Positions 9,245 through 17,203 of a stretch of 20,566 nt of DNA are shown here, piece by piece. The stretch spans positions 34,123-54,688 of the forward strand of contig CAUDNR010004192.1 of NCBI GenBank assembly GCA_958430865.1. Direction: 5' to 3'. The notes beneath the pieces were generated by a model. It did no database searches, was not told where the DNA came from, and saw only the letters and a list, made by a program, of their open reading frames with translations. This DNA is from Entrophospora sp. SA101 (taxonomy: Eukaryota; Glomeromycota; Glomeromycetes; Entrophosporales; Entrophosporaceae). A program made the translations under genes and the position numbers. Numbering within the stretch: the stretch's first letter is position 1; every line of letters starts with the position of its first letter.

Positions 9245-10099
9245 TTAATTTCTTTTTGTAATGCATTTAGTCGATAAGTCATCAAATATTTCTTTTAGTT
9301 TACTGATATTATTTGCTGCTGCCTTTTCTACCTTCTCCAATTGTTTGTTCAGCTGGTTTTTCATTTCAGTTTCCTTTTGCAATTTTCTTTTTAGATCATC
9401 AATTTCTTTTTCTTTTTGGGCCATGTAATTTTTTAAATTTTTTAAATTTCTTGGCAAGTAAATTTCATTACAATCTTTTAGATGATTTAATATTCTTGCT
9501 CGCGAATCTGCTCTAAAAGCTTTGCCCGCTTCTTTAAAACGACCAGTTAATGGTAGATTATCTACATAAATAACCTTTTTACATGTTTGGACTATTTCAG
9601 AAAGACTATCATTTTCTTCAATCATGTTCTTAATATCCTTCATACACATATCATAATCATTAAAATCAGGAAAATTTGTTCTTACAATAGAAGTGAATTT
9701 AACAACATCTTTATCGAAAACAACTTCTCTCAATAAATCATAGGCTTGAATTTCAATTTCTGTAAAGTGCCCATTGACAACAAATAAAATTTGATGAAAT
9801 CCAAATTGAATACGATCAGCTGCCTCTGCTAATTTATTTAAAACTTGCTGGTCTGTCAATCCTGTAGCCCTGATTCCTACTGTATCTACTATTCTATAAG
9901 ATTTTCCATCGATTAAATAATCTTTAATTTCATATTCTTTAGTTTTGCTAATAGAGCCTGAACTTTCTTTAAAATCATCGGTACCAGTTATCACATTTGC
10001 CAAAGTAGACTTTCCACTACCAGTTCTTCCAATTAATAAGATTGTTCTTAAAGCATAAGTTTCATTGTTTTCCGCTCGTTGTGGTTGACGACTTATCAT
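9245..10099 (-). CDS. AIG1/GIMAP-type GTPase C, diverged copy
   Basis: A 284-residue single-exon protein. The start at 10099 is the first ATG; the frame is open two codons further, to a TTG. Motifs (numbered from this ATG): P-loop GRTGSGKS at 24-31, G3 DTVG at 72-75, AIG1 strand ILFVVNGHFTEIE near 104-116, IVRTNFPDF in the G4 position. The switch segment is GSISKT where A and B have GCTSET, so the Thr of the switch is displaced. A coiled coil covers about 225-270. It ends STKCITKRN: a Cys is present but too far from the end for CaaX, so it lacks the lipid anchor predicted for A and B. It is clearly more diverged and lacks their upstream blocks. Confidence 0.88.
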   Translation of the reverse strand: MISRQPQRAENNETYALRTILLIGRTGSGKSTLANVITGTDDFKESSGSISKTKEYEIKDYLIDGKSYRIVDTVGIRATGLTDQQVLNKLAEAADRIQFGFHQILFVVNGHFTEIEIQAYDLLREVVFDKDVVKFTSIVRTNFPDFNDYDMCMKDIKNMIEENDSLSEIVQTCKKVIYVDNLPLTGRFKEAGKAFRADSRARILNHLKDCNEIYLPRNLKNLKNYMAQKEKEIDDLKRKLQKETEMKNQLNKQLEKVEKAAANNISKLKEIFDDLSTKCITKRN

Positions 10100-10343
10100 T
10101 TTCAAAAGAAATTGTCTTATATAGTAATGTCAGTCATCTGAATTAGAAATGATATTAATATTTCGGGTTCAGGAAATAAAATTTATTAAATAGGGAAGCT
10201 TCAAAAATACTGCATAACATTAGTTGGTTCAGATACTCAAGATATACTATTAATAAAAAAATTTTTCTTTGTTTCAATTTTTTAGTCATTTATTTCTTAT
10301 CAAAAAGATCACTGGTTTTCAAAATCGAAATCAAAATCGAAAT

Positions 10344-10470
10344 CAGTGTATAAAATTCAGTGTGGGAAATATGAAGTGTAATAGTAACATCATACTATTA
10401 GTAGTTTTCTGCAGATAGTTTCTAAATTGGTAGAAATCTGCATTAGTTACACACCGAAATTTATACACTG
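10344..10470. mobile_element. 127-bp MITE with CAGTGTATAAA termini
   Basis: The left end CAGTGTATAAAATTCAGTGTG and the reverse complement of the right end, CAGTGTATAAATTTCGGTGTG, differ at two of 21 positions. AAAT flanks both sides and could be a 4-bp target duplication. There is no coding capacity. Confidence 0.6.
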
Positions 10471-10511
10471 AAATAGAAAATCGAAAAAATTAAACGATGA
10501 ACAACTAATAC

Positions 10512-11975
10512 CTAGGGGTAAGTAAATAAGTGGGGGGGACAACTCGATGTTACACATATAGATTTTGTGAATCCAAAACTGTCACGCACTATGAAATTAC
10601 TAGTATTTATTAGTAGAAATAAATAAAACGCAAAACACGTACATATTGTAAAATAAAATTTTATATATCACCACACGTTAAAATTTTTTTCCTTGTAAGA
10701 ACAAATCTTCAGCTTCCTTTTAATATAACTTTTAGTAAAGAAACTCTTCTATAGCTTTTTTAAAAAAGGATCGGTTATAAAAAATAAATTTTCTTTTGTA
10801 TTTTGAATGTTACACATATTACTTGCAAGTTTAAAATATATATACATACAATTTTAAATATTATAAAACTTCTTGTTCTTAATCTTGTAAGAACTTGGTT
10901 TTCTTTATTAACATTAAATAGTATAAAATAAAAATTTTTTTTTTACATTTCTCCACGAAAAGGCATAAAGATTTTTAAAAAACACTTTTAACTAAGTATA
11001 TAGAATAACTTATTGATTTAACAAGGTACCTTGATGTGTGACTTGTTTGAACAACCTAGTATTGCGCCTTGAAGTTGGTAGAGTTCATAAACTTTACTTC
11101 TGTCTCCGATTCATTTTTTCATAATTTCTCTCTATGACAAATATCTTAGTAAAACTCTCTATGACGAACATCTTAGTAAACACTCTCTATGACGAACATC
11201 TTAGTAAACACTCTCTATCCATAACAAACAAATTACATACAGAGATGGAGGGTTGGTTGTATGGAGAGTGAACTATATATATACTACTAATATAAAAAAT
11301 TTTTTTGTCAAAAGATTGTTGAATTTATTTATTTTAAAATATATATCCTCTCCATGTATAAAATTAATTTTACATTACGACCAACCTTTAATGTTAAAGT
11401 ATGCACATGAAGTGTATGTTTGTAGTAGTAAGCCACCTATTATTTATTGTCCGGTAAGATACTTTATATATAATTTCTATTTATTTTATTTTTTTTTTTT
11501 GAGGATTCTGCCATCTTTAACATAAAAAAAAATTTTAATTTTTAATAACGTATGTATAAATTACTTATATTATTTATATTACTTATATTACTGCTTTACC
11601 TGTTCATTATTCACTCACTACTTATGATTATTATAATGGTTTTAATTTCATTATCACTTGTAGAATTTTAACTACAAGAAGTAAAATGTCATTTAATATT
11701 AATATATCTTTTATTTATTTAATATAGTGTCTAAAAGTCATTTTTGCTACAAATTTGACAAAACTCAGAAAAACATAAAGGTATTTGCCTTGTGAACTCA
11801 ACTTTGGTGGATCGGCTGCTTCAAAACACTTGTGTATAAAGTTTTATATGTAAAGTTTGATTTTTTACTATGAAATGCGCATCATTTTTAATTTTTAAGG
11901 CGTGACAGTTTTGGATTCACAAGATCTATATGTGTAACATCGAGTTGTCCCCCCCATTTATTTACTTACCCCTAG
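10512..11975. mobile_element. 1.46-kb non-autonomous DNA transposon with 76-bp inverted termini
   Basis: The left terminus 10512-10587 and the right terminus 11900-11975 are inverted copies with two mismatches in 76 bp. They start CTAGGGGTAAGTAAATAA, pass through a seven-G run, and end at CACGC. TAATAC lies at 10506-10511 and again at 11977-11982 (one base beyond the right end), a possible target duplication. The interior is AT-rich; its longest plus frame (11253-11525) has no recognised domain and I do not call it. The family is not identified: termini of this length occur in Mutator-like elements, but the flanking repeat is too short for their 8-11 bp. The good match of the arms suggests recent insertion. 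Confidence 0.8.
11128..11220. repeat. 28-bp minisatellite, about 3.3 copies
   Basis: Units at 11128-11154 (27 bp, slightly diverged), 11155-11182 and 11183-11210 (the same as each other), then a 10-bp partial unit at 11211-11220. Each starts CTCTCTATGACGAACATC. It lies inside the long-TIR element and is likely variable between strains. Confidence 0.9.
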
Positions 11976-12491
11976 ATAATACTTAACGTTTCAAAAAATA
12001 ATCAGAATAAAAATTGATTCACTGTACTAATCACGTCTCCTCACATGTCCTGACCGCGCGGTCAGGGATTGATATCATATATTTTTTATTCGTTGTTACT
12101 ATTAGCACAACATGAGTTAATATAATATTTTTTGATTCAAATTTGATAATCTATCCGCATAATCAATCAGATAATCATTTATATCGTACTACATTTTAAT
12201 GGGGCTGAGTAAAGATAAAATTTCGATATGTGTAACCCCTGATCATAATAATGACGCATGCATGTTTATTTGTGCGATTAACCAAATTCGATTAATTACC
12301 TCATGTACATACTTTTTCTTTGTAATGGGTTTTTTTGGCGTAAAAAAAACATTCTTTATTCTCTGCATTATACTCATTCTATAGAAAGAGATGAACGAAA
12401 ACGTTTAAAAGGGCAGTATATCGAAGTTATGGATATTCATTGCTTTTATAGTGATTTTTTATATACGTATTTTTGCTACAAATTACTAAAT
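11976..12491. other. Intergenic upstream of the plus-strand gene, with an 18-bp palindrome
   Basis: AT-rich upstream region. It contains the perfect palindrome CCTGACCGCGCGGTCAGG at 12049-12066, strikingly GC-rich for its surroundings. An in-frame ATG at 12426 exists upstream of the chosen start but gives a hydrophobic, low-complexity extension, so I do not use it. Confidence 0.5.
12049..12066. promoter_or_regulatory. Perfect 18-bp GC-rich palindrome
   Basis: CCTGACCGCGCGGTCAGG equals its own reverse complement. It lies about 425 bp upstream of the next start codon and 75 bp outside the long-TIR element. It could be a binding site for a dimeric factor or a remnant of a repeat; nothing in the sequence decides between these. 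Confidence 0.35.
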
Positions 12492-14384
12492 ATGTCTACC
12501 TTTGTTTCATCAAACGAATTTGTTGTTCTTCGAGAATTCTTAAAAAATGAACCATTCGAACGAATTACCATCTCTAGAGCTTTACATAAGTTGTGGAGCG
12601 ATTCCGGTATACAAACGGAAGAAATAGACTGTGAGTGTCTCACGAAGAATTTAGGAGATGTTGCAATGAAAAGTAATGATGAAAAACGTAAACAACATCT
12701 CGAATCGTTGAAAGACGGAAATAAGGTATTATATAATTTGAATATGCGCTTTATTATTATATACAGATATGATGATTACTTTTGAATAATAGCGGTATTG
12801 GGACGATAGTATGATGATTATTTTTTGAATGGAAATGTGATGATTATTTTTGAATGGTATATAGTAGTATCAGAGAAAATGTAGTGCAATGGCGTTGAGT
12901 AAGCGGTTTTCCGCATTCGAAGCGACGAGACACCAGCGATAATCTGCCCCATTGCACTATCAATGAAGATACCAGCTGGCAATAAAATCTGATCTGCCCG
13001 GGCTCATATAATAATTTTATTGTTTTAGTTATATTACGGGTAGCTAACTACATTCTAACCCTATAGATACGATTCATATGGAAGGAGCTTAAAGCATTGA
13101 TGTTGGATGCTGATCTTTTGGGGTATGTCAATTCCAACTAGAATGATTGAAGAGTAAATTTATAACTAATGTAAAGATTTTTGTAGATCAAAGCCTGATC
13201 AATCTGACTGGAAGTCTCGAGCTGTACGTAATATAAACAGTTTGAAAGATGCTATACGAAAACAGAAAAATGTATCTCTAGTACATGCAGATCTTTTTAG
13301 AAAAATAGGCGAGGTGAATATTGATAATTTGTCGCAGGATGATCCGTTAGTTAATTCCGTAATTGATCTGGGATCTAATTGGTTTCAATTGTCAGAGGAG
13401 GATCAAGGTGTTCTTGTTGGAGAAAAAGTCGCTATAAAAAGGTTGAGTAAGGATGATTTGATAAAGAGAGTGTGCTCTAAATTCATCGCAAATAGAGATA
13501 AAATCCGTCATCCATATAAGTTCGTAGTGATGACATCTGAAGTGTTAACCCATGATCATTGGGTTGAGCAAGAAGATGATAGGAAGCAAGTAGCAAGTGA
13601 TATTACAGATGTCCTCTTGCAAAAGTTAAAATCGAATGTGCTCCACAGAGTTACATATGGATCGGAGAGCGCTTTTGTGGAAATTATGGCTCAATTAATC
13701 GAAGCATCCTTGTACAAATTGCCGATTGAATATGATGTAGAGGTGACTAGAAGCGAACGGCAGAGCATGGCCAGTAAAAATCATAAAGTCCAGGAAAATA
13801 TAGGTAAGAGGGGCGACAAGCCGGATCTAATGATACGAGCGTTTTTTAGGCAGAAGCAGAATGAGATCGTGTATGTTGAGAGCGGGAAATGGGAATGCGA
13901 TGATAAAAAAATACACGATGATCATAACAAGCTGGTAAAGCTTTGTTCATGCGGATATGACGAGATCGTAAAAAAAACCCCAAGGGAACAATTACATAAG
14001 TTCTATATTGCATTTGGTATAAATATTGCGGGTGAGTTATGACATTTATAAAAGCTTCTTTTTGAGGTCTTGGAACCGATAGTGAAATATAAATCAGAAT
14101 ACTTACATCATTTAATAAATATAGGTGATCGTTTGATACTTCATGGATTAGTGCATGAGACGGGTGTAAAATATTATCTCCCTATTACTGAAGCGAAAAT
14201 TCCCTTCCGCGATGAATCGGTTGAAGAGATAGAAGAATTTGTTCATATATTAATGACCTTGCGAGTATGTCTTTTATGTGATTTAACATTTGTTATGCTT
14301 AGTCTAAAAAAAATCTTTATAATTTATACTTAGAATGGAATAATCGTAAATCTTCACAATTTTGGTCGGATTTTCATGAAGTAA
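12492..14384 (+). CDS. Five-exon lineage-specific protein with possible PD-(D/E)XK-like core
   Basis: Exons in my model: 12492-12725, 13067-13122, 13187-14031, 14083-14264 and 14334-14384, all GT-AG with consistent phases, giving 455 residues. The start MSTFVSSNEF is the ATG where the protein-like composition begins. The C-terminal half has GKRGDKPDL (D at about 310), then a strand EIVYVESGKW (E about 328, K about 331), then a Lys-rich helix DDHNKLVKL. This order of D, then E near K, resembles the PD-(D/E)XK nuclease fold and resembles, from memory, many Glomeromycotina proteins, some attached to Crinkler headers. The ESGK spacing is not the classical ExK, so catalysis is uncertain. The 51-nt intron at 14032-14082 removes two in-frame stops and its length is a multiple of three. 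Intron 1 carries repeats. A nuclease or effector-like role is inference. Confidence 0.65.
12769..12857. repeat. Three direct repeats in intron 1
   Basis: A unit close to ATGATGATTATTTTTGAATG occurs at 12769-12787, 12811-12832 and 12838-12857 with small changes. They lie in the enlarged first intron (341 nt) of the five-exon gene and help explain its size. Confidence 0.65.
12882..12959. repeat. 78-nt hairpin element in intron 1
   Basis: TAGTGCAATGG at 12882-12892 pairs perfectly with CCATTGCACTA at 12949-12959, closing an 11-bp stem. Inside is a second hairpin, GCGGTTTTCCGC at 12903-12914. The unit is far richer in GC than the surrounding intron and is tRNA-sized, with an A-box-like start (TGGCGTTGAG) and a TTCGAA. 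No proper cloverleaf forms, so a tRNA-derived SINE fragment, a structured intronic RNA or a hairpin mobile element all remain possible. Confidence 0.5.
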
Positions 14385-14655
14385 ATATTTTTCGTATAAA
14401 TAAATTAACCAATTCTTTCCAATACATATTGAAAGTACCCACATCGATGTTATTTATCTCTAGATATCTACATACCTCTTCATAGTCGAATACTGCCTTC
14501 CTATCTTGCGTGATCCCATTAATTATAATTATGTTTTCACCTTCTATTACGTGCATATACTTTACCAGATTTTTGAATTGCATATACTGCGTGGGATTCG
14601 TAGTAAATTTACCTTGAGTTTTACGACTGTTATTTCTGCGAGACGTATTAATATC
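14374..14655 (-). pseudogene. Minus-strand coding-like exon or gene fragment
   Basis: An open frame of 94 codons without a start at its 5' edge; a splice acceptor AG at 14655-14656 could begin it, and the first ATG is at 14583. The protein is convincingly protein-like (it contains TQYMQFKNLVKYMHVIEGEN and DYEEVCRYLEINNIDVG) but I do not recognise the family. It converges with and overlaps the last exon of the plus-strand five-exon gene by 11 bp. It may be a detached C-terminal exon of the Crinkler-like fragment just upstream on the same strand, or an unrelated relic. Confidence 0.35.
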
Positions 14656-14815
14656 TTATGTATAATGACGTATTATATCAAGTATTGAGACAAATGGTTA
14701 CATAGAACCTTACTTTATTGATATATAAAAAATGTTACCGAAATAACAACATAAAATAAAAAAAAAATATATCGCAGTTACATACTGCAGACGTAAATAA
14801 AAAAATAATTATTAT

Positions 14816-14839
14816 GTGTCAGAGACACTAGCTCCGCTA
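14816..14839. repeat. Double-hairpin element, copy 1
   Basis: Two perfect hairpins stand back to back: GTGTC-AGA-GACAC, then TAGC-TCC-GCTA. The same pair occurs at 19723-19745 with a 2-nt instead of a 3-nt loop. Here its edge supplies the TAG that ends the Crinkler-like frame. Confidence 0.65.
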
Positions 14840-15028
14840 TTCCTTTGGTTTTATGAGAAGGTTAACTTGATTTAGGTTGGTGACTGGAGTAGCATTGAAA
14901 TATTTAGAAACCTCGGCTGTCGATTCCATAGGAATAATTGTGTAGAGATTGAAATTAATAGAAAGCTCTTGGTGACCTTGATTTACCAACAGACCTTCAA
15001 TCGCTTTTTTAAGTGTGGCAACCTTATC
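14837..15028 (-). pseudogene. Crinkler (CRN)-type ubiquitin-like header, truncated
   Basis: An open minus-strand frame of 63 codons with no ATG start. It begins VATLKKAIEG after a possible acceptor AG at 15023-15024. It continues ELSINFNLYTIIPMES and EVSKYFNATPVTN, and ends VNLLIKPKE followed by TAG. The order LKKxI, then hydrophobic strand, then (I/V)SKYF, then a final strand of the HVLVxPP kind, matches the Crinkler/RHS header, a ubiquitin-like domain that precedes variable effector domains in oomycetes and Glomeromycotina. The N-terminal strand exon was not found upstream, and the stop follows the header directly, so the variable domain is missing. The stop codon is part of the double-hairpin repeat at 14816-14839. 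Assignment is from pattern memory only. Confidence 0.45.
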
Positions 15029-15188
15029 TTATATCTACATTTTATTTGTAACAATAAAGGGACGATATATATATTTTTATTTTTATTGCAAAGCAATGGG
15101 CTAAGCCCTACATCAATAAAGTAGCCCTAGTGGCTCGATTTCACTCATATACATATATATTCGTGTTTACTTTTTGCTTATATATTTT

Positions 15189-15294
15189 ATCTGATTTTTT
15201 CTGATTTTTCTTGGTATATTGTTATTGATGACATGTATATGATCTGATTTTTTCTGATTTTTCTTGGTATATTGTTATTGATGACATGTATATA
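15189..15294. repeat. Tandem duplication of a 53-bp unit
   Basis: Units 15189-15241 and 15242-15294 match except at the last base or two; each starts ATCTGATTTTTTCTGATTTT. Each unit also holds a smaller internal CTGATTTTT repeat. It lies 106-211 bp upstream of the coiled-coil gene. Confidence 0.9.
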
Positions 15295-15318
15295 TGATCA
15301 AGAATTTTTCTTGGCAAA

Positions 15319-15345
15319 AAAAACCGTTTCCCAGGGAAACGATCA
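15319..15345. repeat. 27-bp palindromic repeat, copy 1 (upstream of coiled-coil gene)
   Basis: The same 27 bp as the copies at 16092-16118 and 16694-16720. The core CGTTTCCCAGGGAAACG is a perfect 8+1+8 inverted repeat, followed by GATCA. This copy lies 55 bp upstream of the ATG at 15400, outside coding sequence. Confidence 0.9.
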
Positions 15346-15762
15346 GAGTCATGTGGTTTTTCACTCTAGCTTTTGAACATATCTGCATCTTGTATAAAAA
15401 TGGCAAATACGCAATCCAAGGTCAATATATTAGAAGAACAGAATTCCAAACTTATCGCTGAGATCGAAGAATTAAAAAGGGAAAAGGTTGAATTTTTGAC
15501 TAAGGAAGCGAGTTTCAAAGCTAGAATTGTGGAATTGGAACATACTTTGAAAGATTATGAAACTAGGTTCGTAAATCTAGAGCAGAAAGATAATGAAAAG
15601 ACCATTCATATGGCAAAGTTAGATGATGAAATTATGAAAATTAAAAAATCTTCGGCTAATACCACACTTACTGAAATGGAAAATTCCAACGATACCCCCG
15701 AACAGATAGATGTACAAACTGAGGATGTTTCGGCATCTGATATATCTGATATTACTTCAAAT

Positions 15763-15792
15763 TCTAGCCACTTTGTGACAGCCTCCGGCAAA
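15763..15792. repeat. TASGK-encoding hairpin repeat, copy 1
   Basis: Core CACTTTGTG (CAC-TTT-GTG hairpin) is followed by GCC-TCC-GGC. It is read as SSHFVTASGK at residues 122-131 of the coiled-coil gene. Copies at 16306-16335 and 17240-17269. Confidence 0.75.
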
Positions 15793-16091
15793 GATACTTA
15801 TGAACAGATAATCCCACGTAATGAGGAATCTATCATATCTAGTCACGAAGTGTCTACCTCCAGCAATTCCGATATACAACAGGAATTAGAGACCTCCACA
15901 TCCCCTATTTCTGCAGAAGCCATATCATTGGAAGAGAAGGAAGAAAATGAATTTCTGGATCTGCGGTATAAGGAACAGGTTAGTAAAGAAATAATGGAGA
16001 GAATTAGGGAAAAGAGACTTCGGGATCAAAACTTATCTTCGGATAGAGGCGTAGCCTCATTGCAAGGCAATAATAATTTATCATGTGATAT

Positions 16092-16118
16092 AAAAACCGT
16101 TTCCCAGGGAAACGATCA
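16092..16118. repeat. 27-bp palindromic repeat, copy 2 (in coding sequence)
   Basis: Same sequence as copies 1 and 3. Read as KTVSQGNDQ, residues 232-240 of the coiled-coil gene. It interrupts a low-complexity Ser/Asn-rich linker. Confidence 0.9.
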
Positions 16119-16305
16119 GCAAAAAACAATCATGAATACTTCTTTACCAACGGAGGATCTTGACGATTCTGATGAAATTGAGCTTACTAAAAATCAAAAT
16201 ATAGAATTAGATTTAATACGAGATTTACGGAATAGTATGCTTATTATTACACCTGATCCTATAGAAACGCCTCCCGAAGATATCGTGGATAATGAAAAAT
16301 CATCA

Positions 16306-16335
16306 TCTAAGCACTCTGTGACTGCCTCCGGCAAA
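16306..16335. repeat. TASGK-encoding hairpin repeat, copy 2
   Basis: CAC-TCT-GTG followed by TGCC-TCC-GGCA, read as SKHSVTASGK at residues 303-312, directly before the conserved domain of the coiled-coil gene. Confidence 0.75.
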
Positions 16336-16693
16336 ATCACAACACAAAGCTTAATTAATTTGTTTAGAAAAGCTATACGATCTGGACATGAAGAAATTTT
16401 ATCCTGGATTTGCTATTCAGATAATTTTGAGAATAAAGTTATTGAAATTCGACATAAGACAGGAGTTAGTGATAAAACTGCAAGAGCCCAAATATACAAA
16501 GAGATGTTAGAGCATTTATCAGGTGTTACATCAGTTGCCTTGCGAATTAAGACTCTTAGAGCTAGAAAAATTCGTAAGCTATTTGGAGAAAATGGAGTTG
16601 AATTGATAAAGTTAAGTATGTTACCTACACTGCAAATGATATTGCAAAATTAACCAATACACAAATTCAAAACATTATAAATCAAGTAACCTC

Positions 16694-16720
16694 AAAAACC
16701 GTTTCCCAGGGAAACGATCA
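16694..16720. repeat. 27-bp palindromic repeat, copy 3 (in coding sequence after the frameshift)
   Basis: Same sequence as copies 1 and 2, read again as KTVSQGNDQ, in the frame that follows the frameshift. That it keeps the same codon phase supports the restored frame as the ancestral one. Confidence 0.9.
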
Positions 16721-17203
16721 AAATCATACTGAGGACTTCAAATCTTTACCGGAGTCCAAGGTATGTATACCATCTGCCTCAGAATCCATTACTGAGAAAG
16801 CCTTACCCGAAAAACAGACTCATGATCGTGATTATTTTCGTAATAAGACATTGTTGCGATATTCTTCTAGTCTATATAAAACATGTAGTAACAAAAAATT
16901 TGATTACTATGATATTATTGAGGGATCATTATGTCCAATATGTAAGCAAAGTCATGAGGGTGGGAAAAGTGTAAAAGGTAAATACGAAGCTGGGTCCTAT
17001 TTTATTATATGCGGAAAGTGTGAGATCGAAATAACAGCATAAGGCACACTAGCTCTACTAATAAAGATGATTATTTCTGCCAATTCGTTTCTCTTATTAT
17101 TGGTGAGGCATAAAGTAGATAACTACAGTGAGTGAACAGTAATATTTTTTTCTTTGACAGCCACACTATTTTGAATTGACTTGTATTCTTATAAAATGAT
17201 AAC

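Larger units (their letters stand above)
15029..15399. other. Repeat-rich intergenic region before the coiled-coil gene
   Basis: No gene. It holds the palindrome GGGCTAAGCCC (15098-15108) with two AGCCCTA direct repeats, the 53-bp tandem repeat, and the first copy of the 27-bp palindromic repeat. TGTATAAAAA directly abuts the ATG at 15400; being so close, it is more likely part of an A-rich start context than a TATA box for that ATG. Confidence 0.5.
15400..17042 (+). pseudogene. Coiled-coil and Cys-rich lineage-specific gene, broken by one frameshift
   Basis: The start MANTQSKVNILEEQNSKL opens a coiled coil (about residues 3-75), then a Ser/Thr/Glu-rich low-complexity region, then a conserved-looking domain from about 312 (LINLFRKAIRSGHEEIL, KTGVSDKTARAQIY, RARKIRKLFGENG). 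The first frame stops at 16651-16653. From 16602 the next frame is open to TAA at 17040-17042 and reads IDKVKYVTYTANDIAKLTNT, which continues the domain as I recall it in Glomeromycotina proteins. It ends in a zinc-ribbon-like part: CPICKQSH and CGKC. Thus one frameshift lies near 16602-16613. No GT-AG intron repairs it without removing the conserved part. It is a pseudogene, or the sequence has a one-base error. Two palindromic repeats and two TASGK repeats lie within it. Function unknown. Confidence 0.65.

Noticed and set aside
9245..9262. CaaX box at the end of GTPase C
   Set aside because: The Cys in KCITKRN is six residues from the end, not four, so the motif is absent as annotated.
11253..11525. 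90-codon frame within the long-TIR element as a transposase
   Set aside because: No catalytic motif, low complexity, begins at a TTG codon; more likely chance in AT-rich DNA.
12303..12491. N-terminal extension of the five-exon gene
   Set aside because: The frame is open, but the added residues are hydrophobic and irregular; protein-like composition begins at the ATG at 12492.
16611..16700. An intron joining the two frames of the coiled-coil gene
   Set aside because: Candidate GT-AG pairs of suitable length remove the segment that continues the conserved domain, so a frameshift explains the data better.
15319..16720. CRISPR-like array made by the three palindromic repeats
   Set aside because: Spacers would be about 750 and 575 bp, the repeats lie in eukaryotic coding DNA, and no cas-like gene is present.
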